A stretch of 64,000 nucleotides of DNA from Pseudomonas anguilliseptica (GCF_021375795.1 NZ_JAEIOI010000001.1:1116001-1180000), one strand, 5' to 3'; counted from the first letter of the stretch, positions 42,750-52,249 are shown. Program-made: numbers and translations. Notes: a model not told the origin generated them from the sequence alone.

Positions 42750-43787
42750 TCAGTTTACGGACAGGGCATCGCCGGCCAGTGCGCCATCATCAATGATGAT
42801 GCAGTTGCGCCCGGCGCTCTTGGCGCGGTATAGGCGTTGGTCGGCGCGTTGCAGCATGTCTTCCCAGTGTTCGTCACGCCGCAGGATGGCCCCGCCAACG
42901 GACATCGTCACTGCGCCGCCGGGCCCGCGCAGGTGCTGGGTTATCTGCTGTTGCAGGTGTTGCGCGGCCGCCAGCAGACCGCCCCTTTCGGTATTGGGCA
43001 GCAGCAGGAGGAACTCTTCACCGCCAAAGCGGAACAGGCGGTCTTCCTTGCGTGACGAGCTTTTGATCAGCTCGACAAAATCCACCAGTACCTGGTCGCC
43101 AGCCTGATGGCCGTAGTTGTCGTTGATCCGCTTGAAGTGGTCTAGGTCCATGATCAGCACGCCGTAGGTGTTGCCATGGCGACGGTAGGTGGAGGCGGCG
43201 ATCTTCAGTTCTTCATTCATCGCGCGGCGGTTGCGTGCGCCGGTCAGCGGGTCATGAATGGCCAATTGCTGCAACTGGTCGCGCTGATTGTTGGTGCGGT
43301 AGGCAAAAATGAAGCTGAGGGTGCTGGCCATCATGCTGGTGACCAGAAATGACACCATCTGGTAGTCGCTCTCGAATACCGCATTGGGGTTGAGCTGCCC
43401 ATAGGTGACCAGACTGATCAGCACCAGAATGGTGGCAATCAAGGCCTTGCCTGGCGATACCATAAAGAAGTTGAAGAGGATCAGCGGGTAGATCCAGAAC
43501 AGGCCGTTGACGCCCAGGTTGACCGCAATCAGGGTGGCGCCGATAGAAAAGATGGTGGCCAGGTAAATCCCTGGTTTGATCGTGTCGCCCGTTCGCCAGG
43601 CATAGATCACGGCCAGGACGGTGGAGGTGACGATGATGCTGTCCGCCGAACCGACCAGATAATTGCCAGTGGCCAGACGGTAAACGGCGTAGGGGGTAAT
43701 GCCAATTACGCCAAACAGGCCCATCAGCGTGATGATGGACAGCTGAAAGTCGTTACGCAGGCGCCTGAGCACGCGCGGTGTTCGCAT
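42750..43787 (-). CDS. Membrane-bound GGDEF diguanylate cyclase
   Basis: A 345-residue protein. Residues 1-165 hold six to seven helices without a known sensor signature, and residues 170-335 form a GGDEF domain that makes cyclic di-GMP from two GTP. The active site reads GGEEF (255-259). An RxxD inhibitory site is intact (RKED, 246-249, five residues before the active motif), so product feedback is likely. The domain starts with the usual HDPLTGARNRRAM. The gene stands alone. Its signal is unknown. Confidence 0.9.
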   Translation of the reverse strand: MRTPRVLRRLRNDFQLSIITLMGLFGVIGITPYAVYRLATGNYLVGSADSIIVTSTVLAVIYAWRTGDTIKPGIYLATIFSIGATLIAVNLGVNGLFWIYPLILFNFFMVSPGKALIATILVLISLVTYGQLNPNAVFESDYQMVSFLVTSMMASTLSFIFAYRTNNQRDQLQQLAIHDPLTGARNRRAMNEELKIAASTYRRHGNTYGVLIMDLDHFKRINDNYGHQAGDQVLVDFVELIKSSSRKEDRLFRFGGEEFLLLLPNTERGGLLAAAQHLQQQITQHLRGPGGAVTMSVGGAILRRDEHWEDMLQRADQRLYRAKSAGRNCIIIDDGALAGDALSVN

Positions 43788-43955
43788 AGGAATAAGCCAG
43801 CTTTGTAATTGTTATGGGGCAAGCATGCAGAGCTTTACCTGACTATAGCAATAGGAAAATTAAGCAAAGTGCCAGTATGCGCCACTATCTGCCGAGTGGT
43901 GTCTATGCCTTCTGGTACGGGCGTTCCAGGCTAGGAGTTGTATGGCTGTGTGCAT

Positions 43956-44351
43956 TTAGCGGGTAAAAGCCAGCAAGGATTTGCTGCGTTGATAGCGGGC
44001 CAGACGCTCAGCCAAAACCAGCGGCAAGTCATCGGCGGGGGCAAATCCGAGGCGCTGATAGAACGCACTCAGCTGTGGGTGACAAAACAGCCACAACGGC
44101 GTGTGGCAACTGGCTTGGGCTGTGTCGATCAACTGGCGGGCCAGGCCCTGGCCGCGTTGTGGTGTCGCCACCAGCAGGCTGGTCAGCCAATGACCATGGG
44201 CAACCGGTTGCAGGCACAGGGCAGCGACGATTGCCGTGTGTTCCGCGACCCAGACCTGCGCGCCAGGCGCGGTACGCATGGGCGAGCGTTGGGCGCGGTA
44301 GAACTTGTCGGCCAGGGGTGTGAGTGCGGTGGGGAGTTGGCGGTAATGCAT
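43956..44351 (-). CDS. GNAT-family N-acetyltransferase
   Basis: A 131-residue protein with the acetyl-CoA-binding motif A of GNAT enzymes, LLVATPQRGQGLARQLIDTA, in which the Q-R-G-Q-G-L-A run is diagnostic. It continues with a C-terminal FYQRLGFAPAD. The substrate is unknown. An alternative start 36 nt upstream is open; the chosen ATG gives the normal length. Divergent from the phospholipase-like gene. Confidence 0.8.
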   Translation of the reverse strand: MHYRQLPTALTPLADKFYRAQRSPMRTAPGAQVWVAEHTAIVAALCLQPVAHGHWLTSLLVATPQRGQGLARQLIDTAQASCHTPLWLFCHPQLSAFYQRLGFAPADDLPLVLAERLARYQRSKSLLAFTR

Positions 44352-44525
44352 ATGGCAAGGGTCGCAGGTGATGGTACGGCGCTGCAAGTCATGGGCGGTG
44401 CAGAGTGTTGTGGTGGGGGCTGGCTGCTCGATTGGTGAATGGTGTGACTTGATACGACAGTGCCAGGTGGATGCTTTGGCGTTAGGCTACGCATCTTCGT
44501 ACTGCCGCCTGCTGTTGGAGTTGCC

Positions 44526-45851
44526 GTGAAGCCATTGCTGCTGTTGTTATCTGCCTGTTGCCTGGCTTGCCAGCCGTTGAGTGCATTGGCCTGGTCCAAC
44601 CATTCGCTGGGCAGCCAATTGGCCTTGCAGAACCTGCCGGAGTTACAACGCAACCTCACATATGAGCCGCTGGAGGCTTTTATCGAGACGCAGGCTGTCG
44701 CCATCGAGCAACTGCTGGATGAGCAGGAGGCTTTTGCTCGCGTGCATTTCCCGGATTATCCAGTGCGCCCGGATGATCTGCGCTTCGATGCTGCGAGCAC
44801 CTCGCCAGAGCAGCGCCGTCAGGCGTTTCTGCACGCGCTGCGGGTCAACCCGGAGATCCGTCTGGCCGGCTTTGTTCAGCAATTGCCAGGGCAGGCCGAT
44901 GATGCCCGGCCACGCCTGAAAGCCGAGCAGGTGCTGGTGTTTCGCAAGATCGGCCCCTGGAGCCACTGGCGCTACCTGGCGTTGCAGCCGGGGGAGGCGG
45001 TCAATGCCGTGCAGGTGCTGAGCAGTGCTGCCGATGAGCCGGATTATGGTCACGATATCAACCTGTTCAGTGACAATCCGGGCGAGGTCGGCGCGCACTA
45101 CAACTTTGGCGCGCAGCCCTTTGGCGATGCACGCTTCGAGTATTCCTCCCAGGCGCCGTTCCATATTGGCTATTACCACGAGCCGGAGCTGGTGTTTCAG
45201 GCGGCGCCCTACCTGCGTCGCACGCTGCCGCACTGGCGCATCTACCAGTACAGTGGCTTGGCGCGACTGGCCCTGGCCAGTGGGCATGACTACTGGGGTT
45301 ATCGTTTCCTTGGCTGGGCGTTGCATTACATGCAGGACCTGACCCAGCCCTATCACGCCAAGACGGTGCCGGGCTTCAGCACGGCAGAGCTCATGCTGAT
45401 TGCCCTCAAAGGCGCCGCCGGCTATCCCGAAGATCGTCTGGCAGCCATCGCCCGTGTGGCGGATCGGCACACGGCCATTGAGGAGTACCAGCTGCAGCGC
45501 ATGCAGCAGTTGATGGGTGAGCATGCCGATTCAGCGTTGCTGCAGGCTTATACCGAGAACCCGGCAGGCAGTAGTTATCCGGCTTTCTCAGTGGACTATG
45601 CACAGCAGGTGGTGGCGGCTGAGGCCTACGCCAGCGCCGATGGTTTCGATGAACTGATCGGCCAGTGGCTGGCACGCAAGCCAGCGGTTACGCCAGGTTT
45701 CAGCGGCGGTAATCAATTGGCCCTGGCGCAGGCCGATCCCGTACTGGAGCAGGTGCTGGTGGAATTGTTCAAACGCTTCGGGGCGCACAGCCGCAATGCT
45801 GTGCAAACCACCCTGGCGGCGCCGGTCAGCGCTGCAGGGTTGCCGGACTGA
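44526..45851 (+). CDS. Secreted zinc-dependent phospholipase C-like protein
   Basis: A 441-residue exported protein of the zinc-dependent phospholipase C / S1-P1 nuclease superfamily. The signal ends at ALA, leaving Trp23 at the mature N-terminus (WSNHS), where the family's first residue is a zinc-binding Trp. Further zinc motifs are GWALHYMQDLTQPYHAK (His, Asp, His) and GAHYNFG. Lipid or nucleic-acid substrates are both possible. A lipoprotein Cys (11 or 15) cannot be ruled out. GTG is the start, with GGAG before it. Its 3' end overlaps the convergent gene by 26 bp. Confidence 0.75.
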   Translation: MKPLLLLLSACCLACQPLSALAWSNHSLGSQLALQNLPELQRNLTYEPLEAFIETQAVAIEQLLDEQEAFARVHFPDYPVRPDDLRFDAASTSPEQRRQAFLHALRVNPEIRLAGFVQQLPGQADDARPRLKAEQVLVFRKIGPWSHWRYLALQPGEAVNAVQVLSSAADEPDYGHDINLFSDNPGEVGAHYNFGAQPFGDARFEYSSQAPFHIGYYHEPELVFQAAPYLRRTLPHWRIYQYSGLARLALASGHDYWGYRFLGWALHYMQDLTQPYHAKTVPGFSTAELMLIALKGAAGYPEDRLAAIARVADRHTAIEEYQLQRMQQLMGEHADSALLQAYTENPAGSSYPAFSVDYAQQVVAAEAYASADGFDELIGQWLARKPAVTPGFSGGNQLALAQADPVLEQVLVELFKRFGAHSRNAVQTTLAAPVSAAGLPD

Positions 45852-46713
45852 ACCACAGCTCGCGGCGCTGCAAGGGCGTCGCGCGAGGCAGCAAGGGGTT
45901 ACGCAGCTCGATCACCTGGCGTTGTTCGAGTTGCGCGCGTTGCAGGCTGGCGGCGAAGTGCTGTTGAAACAGCTGTTCAAAGGATCCATCGGCAATTGCC
46001 TTTTCCATACCTTGGCGTACGGTCTCGGCCAGGTCCGGACGTTGGCGTGAGAAGAAGAAATACAGCGCCGTAGGGTAGTGCAGCAGCACATGTGAGTCGG
46101 CAACTAGATGCCGCCCACGGGGGTGCTCCAGCTCATCCCAGATTTCGATCACCGAGCGCGGAAAGTAGTCGAAGCGCTGCGCCTGCAGCATGCGAAACAG
46201 GCTGCCATAACTTGAGGAAACCTTGACCGGTAAACCATGACTGCGCAGGATCGCGCTGTCTGGCCAGTCATGGCCCTGGCCGGCGGAGAACCGGCGCAAG
46301 TCAGCCAGGTTATGTACATCCTTGAGCAACTGCGCGCGGTCTTTGGGCAGCAGGGCAATTCGCCAGCCGAACAGGCCCTTGTCCAGCGGAATACGCACCG
46401 GCAGCAAGCGCTGCTCGCGCTCAACACTGGTCATGCTCCAGGCAACATCGAGGTGGGCGTTGCGCTCCAAGTTAACCAGTGCGCGCTCCTGCTCCATGCT
46501 GTAGTGCGAAGGCTCCAGGCGCAGCGGACTGCCGGCTTTGTCCAGTGCCAGCTGCAGCTGAGCCAGGGCATAGACGGAACGAAATTCATCGCCATCGGCC
46601 CTGCGTGGATAGCGCAGGGAACCGTTTTCATCGGCCTTTAGCGGGGTTAACAGGCTGGCCAGCAGCAGGCCGCAAAGCCAGCGCCAGGCCACCTGCACAA
46701 GCATGCGGGGCAT
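45826..46713 (-). CDS. Periplasmic solute-binding-like protein
   Basis: A 295-residue exported protein with a type-II periplasmic-binding fold. The signal peptide ends near PLKA. Family-like segments are LDVAWSMTSVEREQRLLPVRIPLDKGLFGWRIALLPKDR and SSYGSLFRMLQAQRFDYFPRSVIEIWDEL. The TALYFFFSRQRPDLAETVRQGMEKAIADGSFEQLFQQHF end is typical of SBP_bac_3. No transporter partner is adjacent. It overlaps the phospholipase-like gene tail to tail. The ligand is unknown. Confidence 0.75.
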   Translation of the reverse strand: MPRMLVQVAWRWLCGLLLASLLTPLKADENGSLRYPRRADGDEFRSVYALAQLQLALDKAGSPLRLEPSHYSMEQERALVNLERNAHLDVAWSMTSVEREQRLLPVRIPLDKGLFGWRIALLPKDRAQLLKDVHNLADLRRFSAGQGHDWPDSAILRSHGLPVKVSSSYGSLFRMLQAQRFDYFPRSVIEIWDELEHPRGRHLVADSHVLLHYPTALYFFFSRQRPDLAETVRQGMEKAIADGSFEQLFQQHFAASLQRAQLEQRQVIELRNPLLPRATPLQRRELWFSPATLQR

Positions 46714-46815
46714 TTCGGTTAGAGTCCTTCCAATACCGGCCCGGGGTCGCGTGACCGGGCAGTGCGGCGCGCATTATGCCAGCCTGGTGCCGCCTCGGTG
46801 CACCGTAGGTCGCAT

Positions 46816-48558
46816 CTAGCCCCGGCTGCGCAAGAACTCACCGTAACCGCGCGCCTGCCCCAGGTCGTTGGCGAACTGATTGTTCTGGAAGGCCACGCGG
46901 CCATTGATTAGCACAGCGTCCACTGCCGCACCGCGGTTAACCATACGCTGCAGGCCGCCGAAGGCCTCCATCGGTGCTTCCTGGTAGCTGGCCAGGGATT
47001 CATCCAGTGCCGCCGGGTCGATGATCACCAGGTCAGCCCTGGCCCCTTCGTAGAGGGTGCCCGCATCGATATTGAACCACTCACCTAGCTCACCGGTCAG
47101 GCGCCAGATGGCTGTTTCGATCGGCATTACCGGTTGCCCGCGCAGTTCGGCGTCGCGTACCAGTTTGAGCAAGCGCAGACCGAAGTTGTAGAAAGCCATA
47201 TTGCGGATATGCGCGCCGGAGTCGGCAAAGCCGATCAGGGTGCTCGGCTCGCACACCAGTTTTTCCACCACCTCGGGGCGATGGTTGGCGATCAGGGTGC
47301 GCCAGCGCAGGCGCGGGCCGTGGGCCACCAGCAGGTCGAGAAAAAGGTCGGCAGGATGTTCATCGCGGCTCTTGGCCAGTTCGCCAACGCTTTTACCGAC
47401 CACGCTGGCGTCCGGGCAATCGACGATCCAGGCGTCGTCGAAGTCGCGGTGCCAGACCCTCGGGCCGAATTTCTTTTCCACGTCCTGGCGAAAGCGCAGG
47501 CGGTAGGCCGGGTCCTGGAACAGTTGACTGCGCATATCGTGGTTGGCCAGGTGAAGGGCGGCCTGGCCGGCGGGGAATTCCTCGAAGACCACGAACTCCA
47601 TCCCGTCGGCATAGGTTTCGAACGGTACCGGCAGGGTTTGCCAGCGGAAGTCAGCGTTACTCAGGCGATTGATCCAGCGCGTCAATGGGCCGAGGACCGG
47701 TGCCAGCCACGGATCGGCTTTGACGTCCATCAGGGTGATCAGGGTGGTCTTCAGCGGTTTGCGCCACCAGCCGCCGATGCTGTCCCAGAGAAAGGCCAGC
47801 ACATTGAGCTTGGTCACCAGGTTCGGCGCGCCCTGATGAATGCGCCCGCGGCGGCGCAGGATCTTGTTCAGTCGCGCGTATTCGGCCCAGGGTGCATACA
47901 CCGAGGGCAGGGATTTCGAGCGCTGGCGCTCGCCGTCGAGTTTGTCCCAGGGGTTGGTCATGCTCGACAGGCCGAGTAGGCCGGCATCCAGCGCCTCTTC
48001 GAGCAGGCGCTCCATCTGTTGCAGCTCGTTTTCGCTGGGGCGTACCTGGGCGTCTACCGCGCGCGCCAGGCCGAGCACGGCGACGCGCAAATCGGAGTGG
48101 CCGAGGAAGGAGCAGATATTTGGCCCCAGCGGATGCTGATCGAGAAAGGCGGCGAACTCGCTGGCGCTGTTCCAGGTCTTGCGCGCCTGGAGCAGTGGCA
48201 GCACATGCTCACGCGGCACCGATTCAACGCGAGTGAACAGGTCAGAGCAATCTTCCGCGCCGGACAGCACCATGCTGATCGAGCAGCTGCCGATCATCAC
48301 CGTGGTCACGCCGTGGCGCACCGATTCTTTGAGCGCAGGGGCGGCCACCAGCTCGGCGTCGTAGTGGGTGTGCATGTCGATAAAACCGGGGGTTACCCAG
48401 CGGTTTTGCGCATCGATCACCTGCCCGCAGTCCTGTTCATCCAAGGCGCTGGCGCTGATGCAGGCCAGCTTGCCGTCACGAATGCCGAGGTGACGTACGA
48501 CGCCGGGTGCTCCGGTGCCATCGAAAAACAGCGCGTTCTTGATCAGCACATCGAACAT
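46816..48558 (-). CDS. N-acyl-D-amino-acid deacylase-like amidohydrolase
   Basis: A 580-residue amidohydrolase of the D-aminoacylase branch. It has a small N-terminal beta domain, then the metal motif PGFIDMHTHYDAELVAAPALKESVRHGVTTVMIGSC (near residues 57-92), and the later SFLGHSDLR and GFADSGAHIRNMAFYN with Asp and His. The C-terminal region (GARADLVIIDP and INGRVAF) closes the composite domain. It would remove acyl groups from N-acyl-D-amino acids or related amides; the true substrate is unknown. AGGAG sets the start. Monocistronic. Confidence 0.82.
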   Translation of the reverse strand: MFDVLIKNALFFDGTGAPGVVRHLGIRDGKLACISASALDEQDCGQVIDAQNRWVTPGFIDMHTHYDAELVAAPALKESVRHGVTTVMIGSCSISMVLSGAEDCSDLFTRVESVPREHVLPLLQARKTWNSASEFAAFLDQHPLGPNICSFLGHSDLRVAVLGLARAVDAQVRPSENELQQMERLLEEALDAGLLGLSSMTNPWDKLDGERQRSKSLPSVYAPWAEYARLNKILRRRGRIHQGAPNLVTKLNVLAFLWDSIGGWWRKPLKTTLITLMDVKADPWLAPVLGPLTRWINRLSNADFRWQTLPVPFETYADGMEFVVFEEFPAGQAALHLANHDMRSQLFQDPAYRLRFRQDVEKKFGPRVWHRDFDDAWIVDCPDASVVGKSVGELAKSRDEHPADLFLDLLVAHGPRLRWRTLIANHRPEVVEKLVCEPSTLIGFADSGAHIRNMAFYNFGLRLLKLVRDAELRGQPVMPIETAIWRLTGELGEWFNIDAGTLYEGARADLVIIDPAALDESLASYQEAPMEAFGGLQRMVNRGAAVDAVLINGRVAFQNNQFANDLGQARGYGEFLRSRG

Positions 48559-48671
48559 CGGCAGGCTCCTGGGCGAGTGAATCTGGCCAGACGAGCTTAG
48601 TCTGCTACGGGCAGCCGCTGTGAGGGTGTAAGTGAACAACCCTGGGTCGATTCGGCCACCTACTCATTCGC

Positions 48672-48998
48672 TCAAGCGTTCAGGCGTCGACGCTCGGCGC
48701 TGATTTCCGGCATATCGCTGCGGCGCACGTAGACCCGCAGCGGTTCGCTGATGTTCAGGCGCTCATCGATGTTCTGCTCCAGCAGCAGTTGCAGGCGCGT
48801 GCGGTCGAGGTTCATCAGCTCACCGTCAAAGGCGCGCCAGACAAATTCGCAGGTCGGCGTGATGCTCTTTTCAAGCACGTCGAGGCCGAAGGAATCTTCG
48901 GAGAAACGCACGATATAGCGTCCGGTCTTGGCGTTGAAACCGACAAAACCCTGCAATTGGTCGGCGGCGGCGCAGATGCTGGCAGAGGTGATGCTCAT
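48672..48998 (-). CDS. Conserved hypothetical protein
   Basis: A 108-residue cytoplasmic protein (SITSASICAAADQLQGFVGFN..RYIVRFSEDSFGLDV.....CEFVWRAFDGE). It looks like an ordered alpha/beta domain with no recognised family. A GAGG site lies 4 nt before the chosen ATG; an ATG 36 nt upstream lacks one. It stands alone between two minus-strand genes. Function unknown. Confidence 0.65.
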   Translation of the reverse strand: MSITSASICAAADQLQGFVGFNAKTGRYIVRFSEDSFGLDVLEKSITPTCEFVWRAFDGELMNLDRTRLQLLLEQNIDERLNISEPLRVYVRRSDMPEISAERRRLNA

Positions 48999-49174
48999 GG
49001 GGACCTCGTCGATGGCAATGGATGTCATCGGCATAGGCTAAAGCGCTGCGGGCAGAGGGTCTTGCGGTGGATCAATAAGTGGGGCGCGTAGCACCCGTTG
49101 TGGGTAGGTTGAGCAGTTTTTTAGTGTGAGGGGCGCTGCCTGGCGAGCCATTGCAGCTCGCCAGGGCGGTGTGT

Positions 49175-49795
49175 TCAGTCTTTGCGGGTGCTGGAGAAAG
49201 CGCTGATTTTGCCAAATGGCGAGCTGTTCATGCCCACCTTGACCGCCATCAGGGGCGAGTTGTTGACCCAGACATCGTCGATCACGATGGTCTGGCCGAT
49301 GTCGTCGTTGTCGGCGGCCACCAGCAGGTAGTAGGTGCCGTCTTCGGCGGCTTCGCCATCCCAGCTGAGGCTGATCTGACCAACCACGGCTTCGGCGCGC
49401 GAGGGTTTGTCGGCAATCACTGCGCCGTAGGCGTCCAGCAGCATGGCGCGCGGTTTCAGGGCGTATTTGCTGACACCCATGCACGGCTCGTTGCACAGCG
49501 AATGCACATTGAGGGTGTAGCGCTCGCCTTTTTTCAGCTGCAGGGAAAAGATCCGGTAGTTGGAGATCGAACTGCCGAAGTCCAGGCGCGGCTCGTCGGC
49601 GCTGATCGGCCATTGCGGTGCCAGCAGGCCAGGGTTGAGCGGCAGAGGGATGGCCTGGGTGTTGTGGATGGCTTCCAGGGCGCTCTTGGCCATTGGCGTT
49701 TTGCCCGCCTTGACCTCTTGCTGGTAGGTCGTCTGCGGGTTGCTGGCGCAGGCGCCGAGCAGCAGGCAAGCGGCCAGAATCAGAAACTTGTGCAC
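49175..49795 (-). CDS. Putative lipoprotein of unknown function
   Basis: A 206-residue protein starting at GTG (AGGAG 8 nt upstream), with a lipoprotein signal HKFLILAACLLLGAC (Cys16). The mature part has a beta-rich domain (IFSLQLKKGERYTLNVHSL, DGTYYLLVAADNDDIGQTIVIDD) resembling a jelly-roll or pre-peptidase-like fold, with a conserved-looking LCNEPCMG. The fold suggests surface or periplasmic binding; MalM-like proteins are a distant possibility. No partner gene is adjacent. Confidence 0.7.
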   Translation of the reverse strand: MHKFLILAACLLLGACASNPQTTYQQEVKAGKTPMAKSALEAIHNTQAIPLPLNPGLLAPQWPISADEPRLDFGSSISNYRIFSLQLKKGERYTLNVHSLCNEPCMGVSKYALKPRAMLLDAYGAVIADKPSRAEAVVGQISLSWDGEAAEDGTYYLLVAADNDDIGQTIVIDDVWVNNSPLMAVKVGMNSSPFGKISAFSSTRKD

Positions 49796-49941
49796 GGTAA
49801 AACTCCTGTGTGACGACGTCCTTGTGTACACGCCGGGCATGGGTGGCGCGGCGGGCGGCGATTCTACCCGCTTTGTCGGTCGCGGGCAGTGGTTAATCGG
49901 CCGAATCGACGAACTGCGCACATTGCATCGTGCCGTTCGTG

Positions 49942-49970
49942 GACCCGCTGCGCTTCCTGCACAGCGGGTC
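49942..49970. terminator. Hairpin downstream of the YebC-family gene
   Basis: Perfect 9-bp arms GACCCGCTG (49942-49950) and CAGCGGGTC (49962-49970) around an 11-nt loop, 15 bp from the stop of the minus-strand gene. No T run is present. Confidence 0.55.
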
Positions 49971-49984
49971 TGGACAGCCTGGGG

Positions 49985-50686
49985 TTAGCCGGAAAGCCCG
50001 ACGTAGACGTTCTGCACGTCATCGTGAGCGTCGAGGGCTTCGAGGAAGGCTTCGACTTCTTCCAGTTGTTCTGCCGTCAGGCTGCTCACCGGGTTTTTCG
50101 GGATGTAGCCGATTTTCGCCGAGTTGACGCTGAAACCCTGCTCCGGCAGCGCGCGGCACACGGCGTCGAGGTCGGTCGGTTCGGTGATAAACAGGGTGTT
50201 GCCTTCATCGGCTGGCTCGAAATCCTGAGCGCCGGCTTCGATGGCGGCCATTTCCGGGTCAGCGTCGCTCTCGGTGCTGGCTTCGATCATGCCGACATGG
50301 TCGAAATCCCAGGCTACCGAGCCGGAGGCGCCCATCTGGCCCTTGCGGAACAGCACGCGGACTTCGGCCACAGTGCGGTTGATGTTGTCGGTCAGGCACT
50401 CGATGATCACTGGCACCTGATGCGGGGCGAAGCCTTCGTAGGTGGCAGAGTGGAAGGTCACAGTGTCGCCTAGCAGGCCAGCGCCTTTCTTGATCGCTCG
50501 CTCGAGGGTTTCCTTGGGCATCGAGGCTTTTTTCGCCTGATGGATGGCCAGACGTAGCTTGGGGTTCAGGTCCGGGTCGGCGCCGTTGCGGGCGGCGATC
50601 ATGATTTCCTTGACCAGGCGGCCGAAGATTTTGCCTCTGGCGTTGGCCGCGGCTTCTTTAGGTTTGGCTTTCCACTGAGCGCCCAT
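49985..50686 (-). CDS. YebC/PmpR-family DNA-binding regulatory protein
   Basis: A 233-residue protein with the full YebC family pattern: [65 protein letters not shown], then [28 protein letters not shown] and a [16 protein letters not shown] segment. YebC proteins act on transcription (PmpR represses quorum-sensing genes in P. aeruginosa) and, in other bacteria, help ribosomes pass proline runs. The start MGAQWK resembles the YeeN-type paralogue rather than the ruvC-linked copy, as there is no ruv gene here. Confidence 0.87.
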   Translation of the reverse strand: MGAQWKAKPKEAAANARGKIFGRLVKEIMIAARNGADPDLNPKLRLAIHQAKKASMPKETLERAIKKGAGLLGDTVTFHSATYEGFAPHQVPVIIECLTDNINRTVAEVRVLFRKGQMGASGSVAWDFDHVGMIEASTESDADPEMAAIEAGAQDFEPADEGNTLFITEPTDLDAVCRALPEQGFSVNSAKIGYIPKNPVSSLTAEQLEEVEAFLEALDAHDDVQNVYVGLSG

Positions 50687-50725
50687 GGGTTATCTCGTCG
50701 TTGCGGGTTAATAGGTGAATTTCGG

Positions 50726-50765
50726 GCCTGCTGCGCGTCGGCGATTGCGCGTTAGAAATGGCTTC
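50726..50765. repeat. Left half of the dispersed inverted repeat family, copy 3
   Basis: The first 17 nt (GCCTGCTGCGCGTCGGC) are identical to 28509-28525 of copy 2, and about 31 of 40 positions agree, including GCGTTAGAAA. The right half and the CGGAATGCTCATGTACA core are not found here, so this is a truncated or decayed copy between two divergent genes. Confidence 0.65.
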
Positions 50766-50958
50766 ATTCGCGCGGCGCAAGTTCCGAAATAAATACGAAA
50801 GGCTGCGATTCTAGCCCTTCGAGACGTTTGCGGCACCTGTGGCGCAGCAATCTGCCGATCAGTGATGCGCTGTACGGCTTATTTGCCGGGTTTCTGTATG
50901 GGCGTGATGGCGTGGTTGGCCGCTTTAATAAGCACTGACTGATTAATCCGGAGCGCTT

Positions 50959-51843
50959 ATGCAGCCCAAGGATTTACTGCTGGCCCTGGTGGTGATCGTC
51001 GTCTGGGGCATGAATTTTGTGGTGATCAAGATCGGCCTGCACGAGATGCCGCCGATGCTGCTGGGCGCCCTGCGTTTTCTACTGGCAGCCTTTCCGGCCG
51101 TGCTGTTTATCAAGCGCCCGCAGATTCCCCTGCGTTGGCTGCTGGCCTATGGCTTGACCATCTCGCTGGGGCAGTTTGCCTTCCTCTTCTCGGCCATGGC
51201 GGTCGGCATGCCGGCCGGGCTGGCGTCGCTGGTGCTGCAATCGCAGGCGTTCTTTACCTTGCTGTTTGCTGTATTGCTGCTGGGCGAGCGCTTTCGCCTG
51301 GTCAACCTGTTCGGGCTACTGGTGGCGGCCTGCGGTTTGCTGCTGATCGGTGCACAGGGCAATGGCTTGATGACCCTCGCTGGTTTTCTCCTGACGCTTT
51401 GCGCGGCGGCCATGTGGGCGCTGGGCAATATCGTCACGCGCAAGCTGGGCAAGGTGAATCTGGTGGGGTTGGTGGTGTGGGGCAGCCTGGTGCCGCCGTT
51501 ACCGTTCTTTGCCTTGTCCTGGCTACTGGAGGGCCCTGAAACGATCGAGGCTGCGCTGCGAGGCTTTAACCTGAACAGTCTGTGGGTGCTGGGTTACCTG
51601 GCGTTCGGTGCGACCATTCTGGGGTATGGCCTGTGGAGTCGTTTGCTGTCGCGTTATCCGGCCAGCCAGGTGGCGCCGTTCTCGCTGCTGGTGCCGGTGG
51701 TGGGCATCACGTCATCGGCTTTGCTGCTGGATGAGCGGTTGGGCGGCTTGCAGTGGCTGGGTGCACTGCTGGTGATGCTGGGGTTGTTGTTGAATGTCGC
51801 GGGCGGTTGGTTGCAGGCGCGCTGGCGAAACGCGCGCCAGTAA
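50959..51843 (+). CDS. eamA: O-acetylserine/cysteine exporter EamA-like
   Basis: A 294-residue inner-membrane DMT transporter with two EamA domains and ten helices. It matches E. coli EamA along its length as I recall it: LALVVIVVWGMNFVVIKIGLHEMPPMLLGALRF at the start, YGLTISLGQFAFLFSAMAVGMPAGLASLVLQSQAFFT in the middle and VAPFSLLVPVVGITSSALLLDERL near the end. EamA exports O-acetylserine and cysteine-pathway metabolites. GGAG precedes the ATG. Substrate by homology only. Confidence 0.83.
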   Translation: MQPKDLLLALVVIVVWGMNFVVIKIGLHEMPPMLLGALRFLLAAFPAVLFIKRPQIPLRWLLAYGLTISLGQFAFLFSAMAVGMPAGLASLVLQSQAFFTLLFAVLLLGERFRLVNLFGLLVAACGLLLIGAQGNGLMTLAGFLLTLCAAAMWALGNIVTRKLGKVNLVGLVVWGSLVPPLPFFALSWLLEGPETIEAALRGFNLNSLWVLGYLAFGATILGYGLWSRLLSRYPASQVAPFSLLVPVVGITSSALLLDERLGGLQWLGALLVMLGLLLNVAGGWLQARWRNARQ

Positions 51844-51893
51844 CACGCCGGATTGACTGTGCTGGGCCAAAAAGACCCAGCGAACACAATGGT

Positions 51894-52175
51894 TCAGTCC
51901 TGACGGCTGGTGACTTCCAGCAGGTGATAACCGAACTGGGTTTTCACCGGGCCTTGCACCACGTTGATCGGCGCGCTGAACACCACGGTGTCGAATTCCT
52001 TGACCATCTGGCCTGGGCCGAACGAGCCAAGGTCACCGCCATTGCGGCTGGATGGGCAGCTGGAGTTGTCTTTGGCGACTTGGGCGAAGTCGGCACCGCC
52101 TTCGATGGCAGCTTTCAGTTCGTTGCACTTGTCTTCAGTGGCAACCAGGATGTGACGGGCAGTAGCGCGGGCCAT
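51894..52175 (-). CDS. ppiC: Parvulin peptidyl-prolyl cis-trans isomerase PpiC
   Basis: A 93-residue cytoplasmic stand-alone parvulin. The core motifs are ARHILVATEDKCNEL, the GADFAQVAKDNSSCPSSRNGGDLGSFGPGQMV loop and FDTVVFSAP, ending in TQFGYHLLEV. This is the same size and layout as E. coli PpiC. It isomerises peptidyl-prolyl bonds. Of two close ATG codons, the second sits 8 nt from AAGGAG and gives the conserved start. Confidence 0.87.
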   Translation of the reverse strand: MARATARHILVATEDKCNELKAAIEGGADFAQVAKDNSSCPSSRNGGDLGSFGPGQMVKEFDTVVFSAPINVVQGPVKTQFGYHLLEVTSRQD

Positions 52176-52249
52176 GGGCATTGCTCCTTATAAAGAAGCG
52201 GCAAAGCCTACCGTAATCGTTCGGTCAGGCAAACGCCGCAGGGATAACC

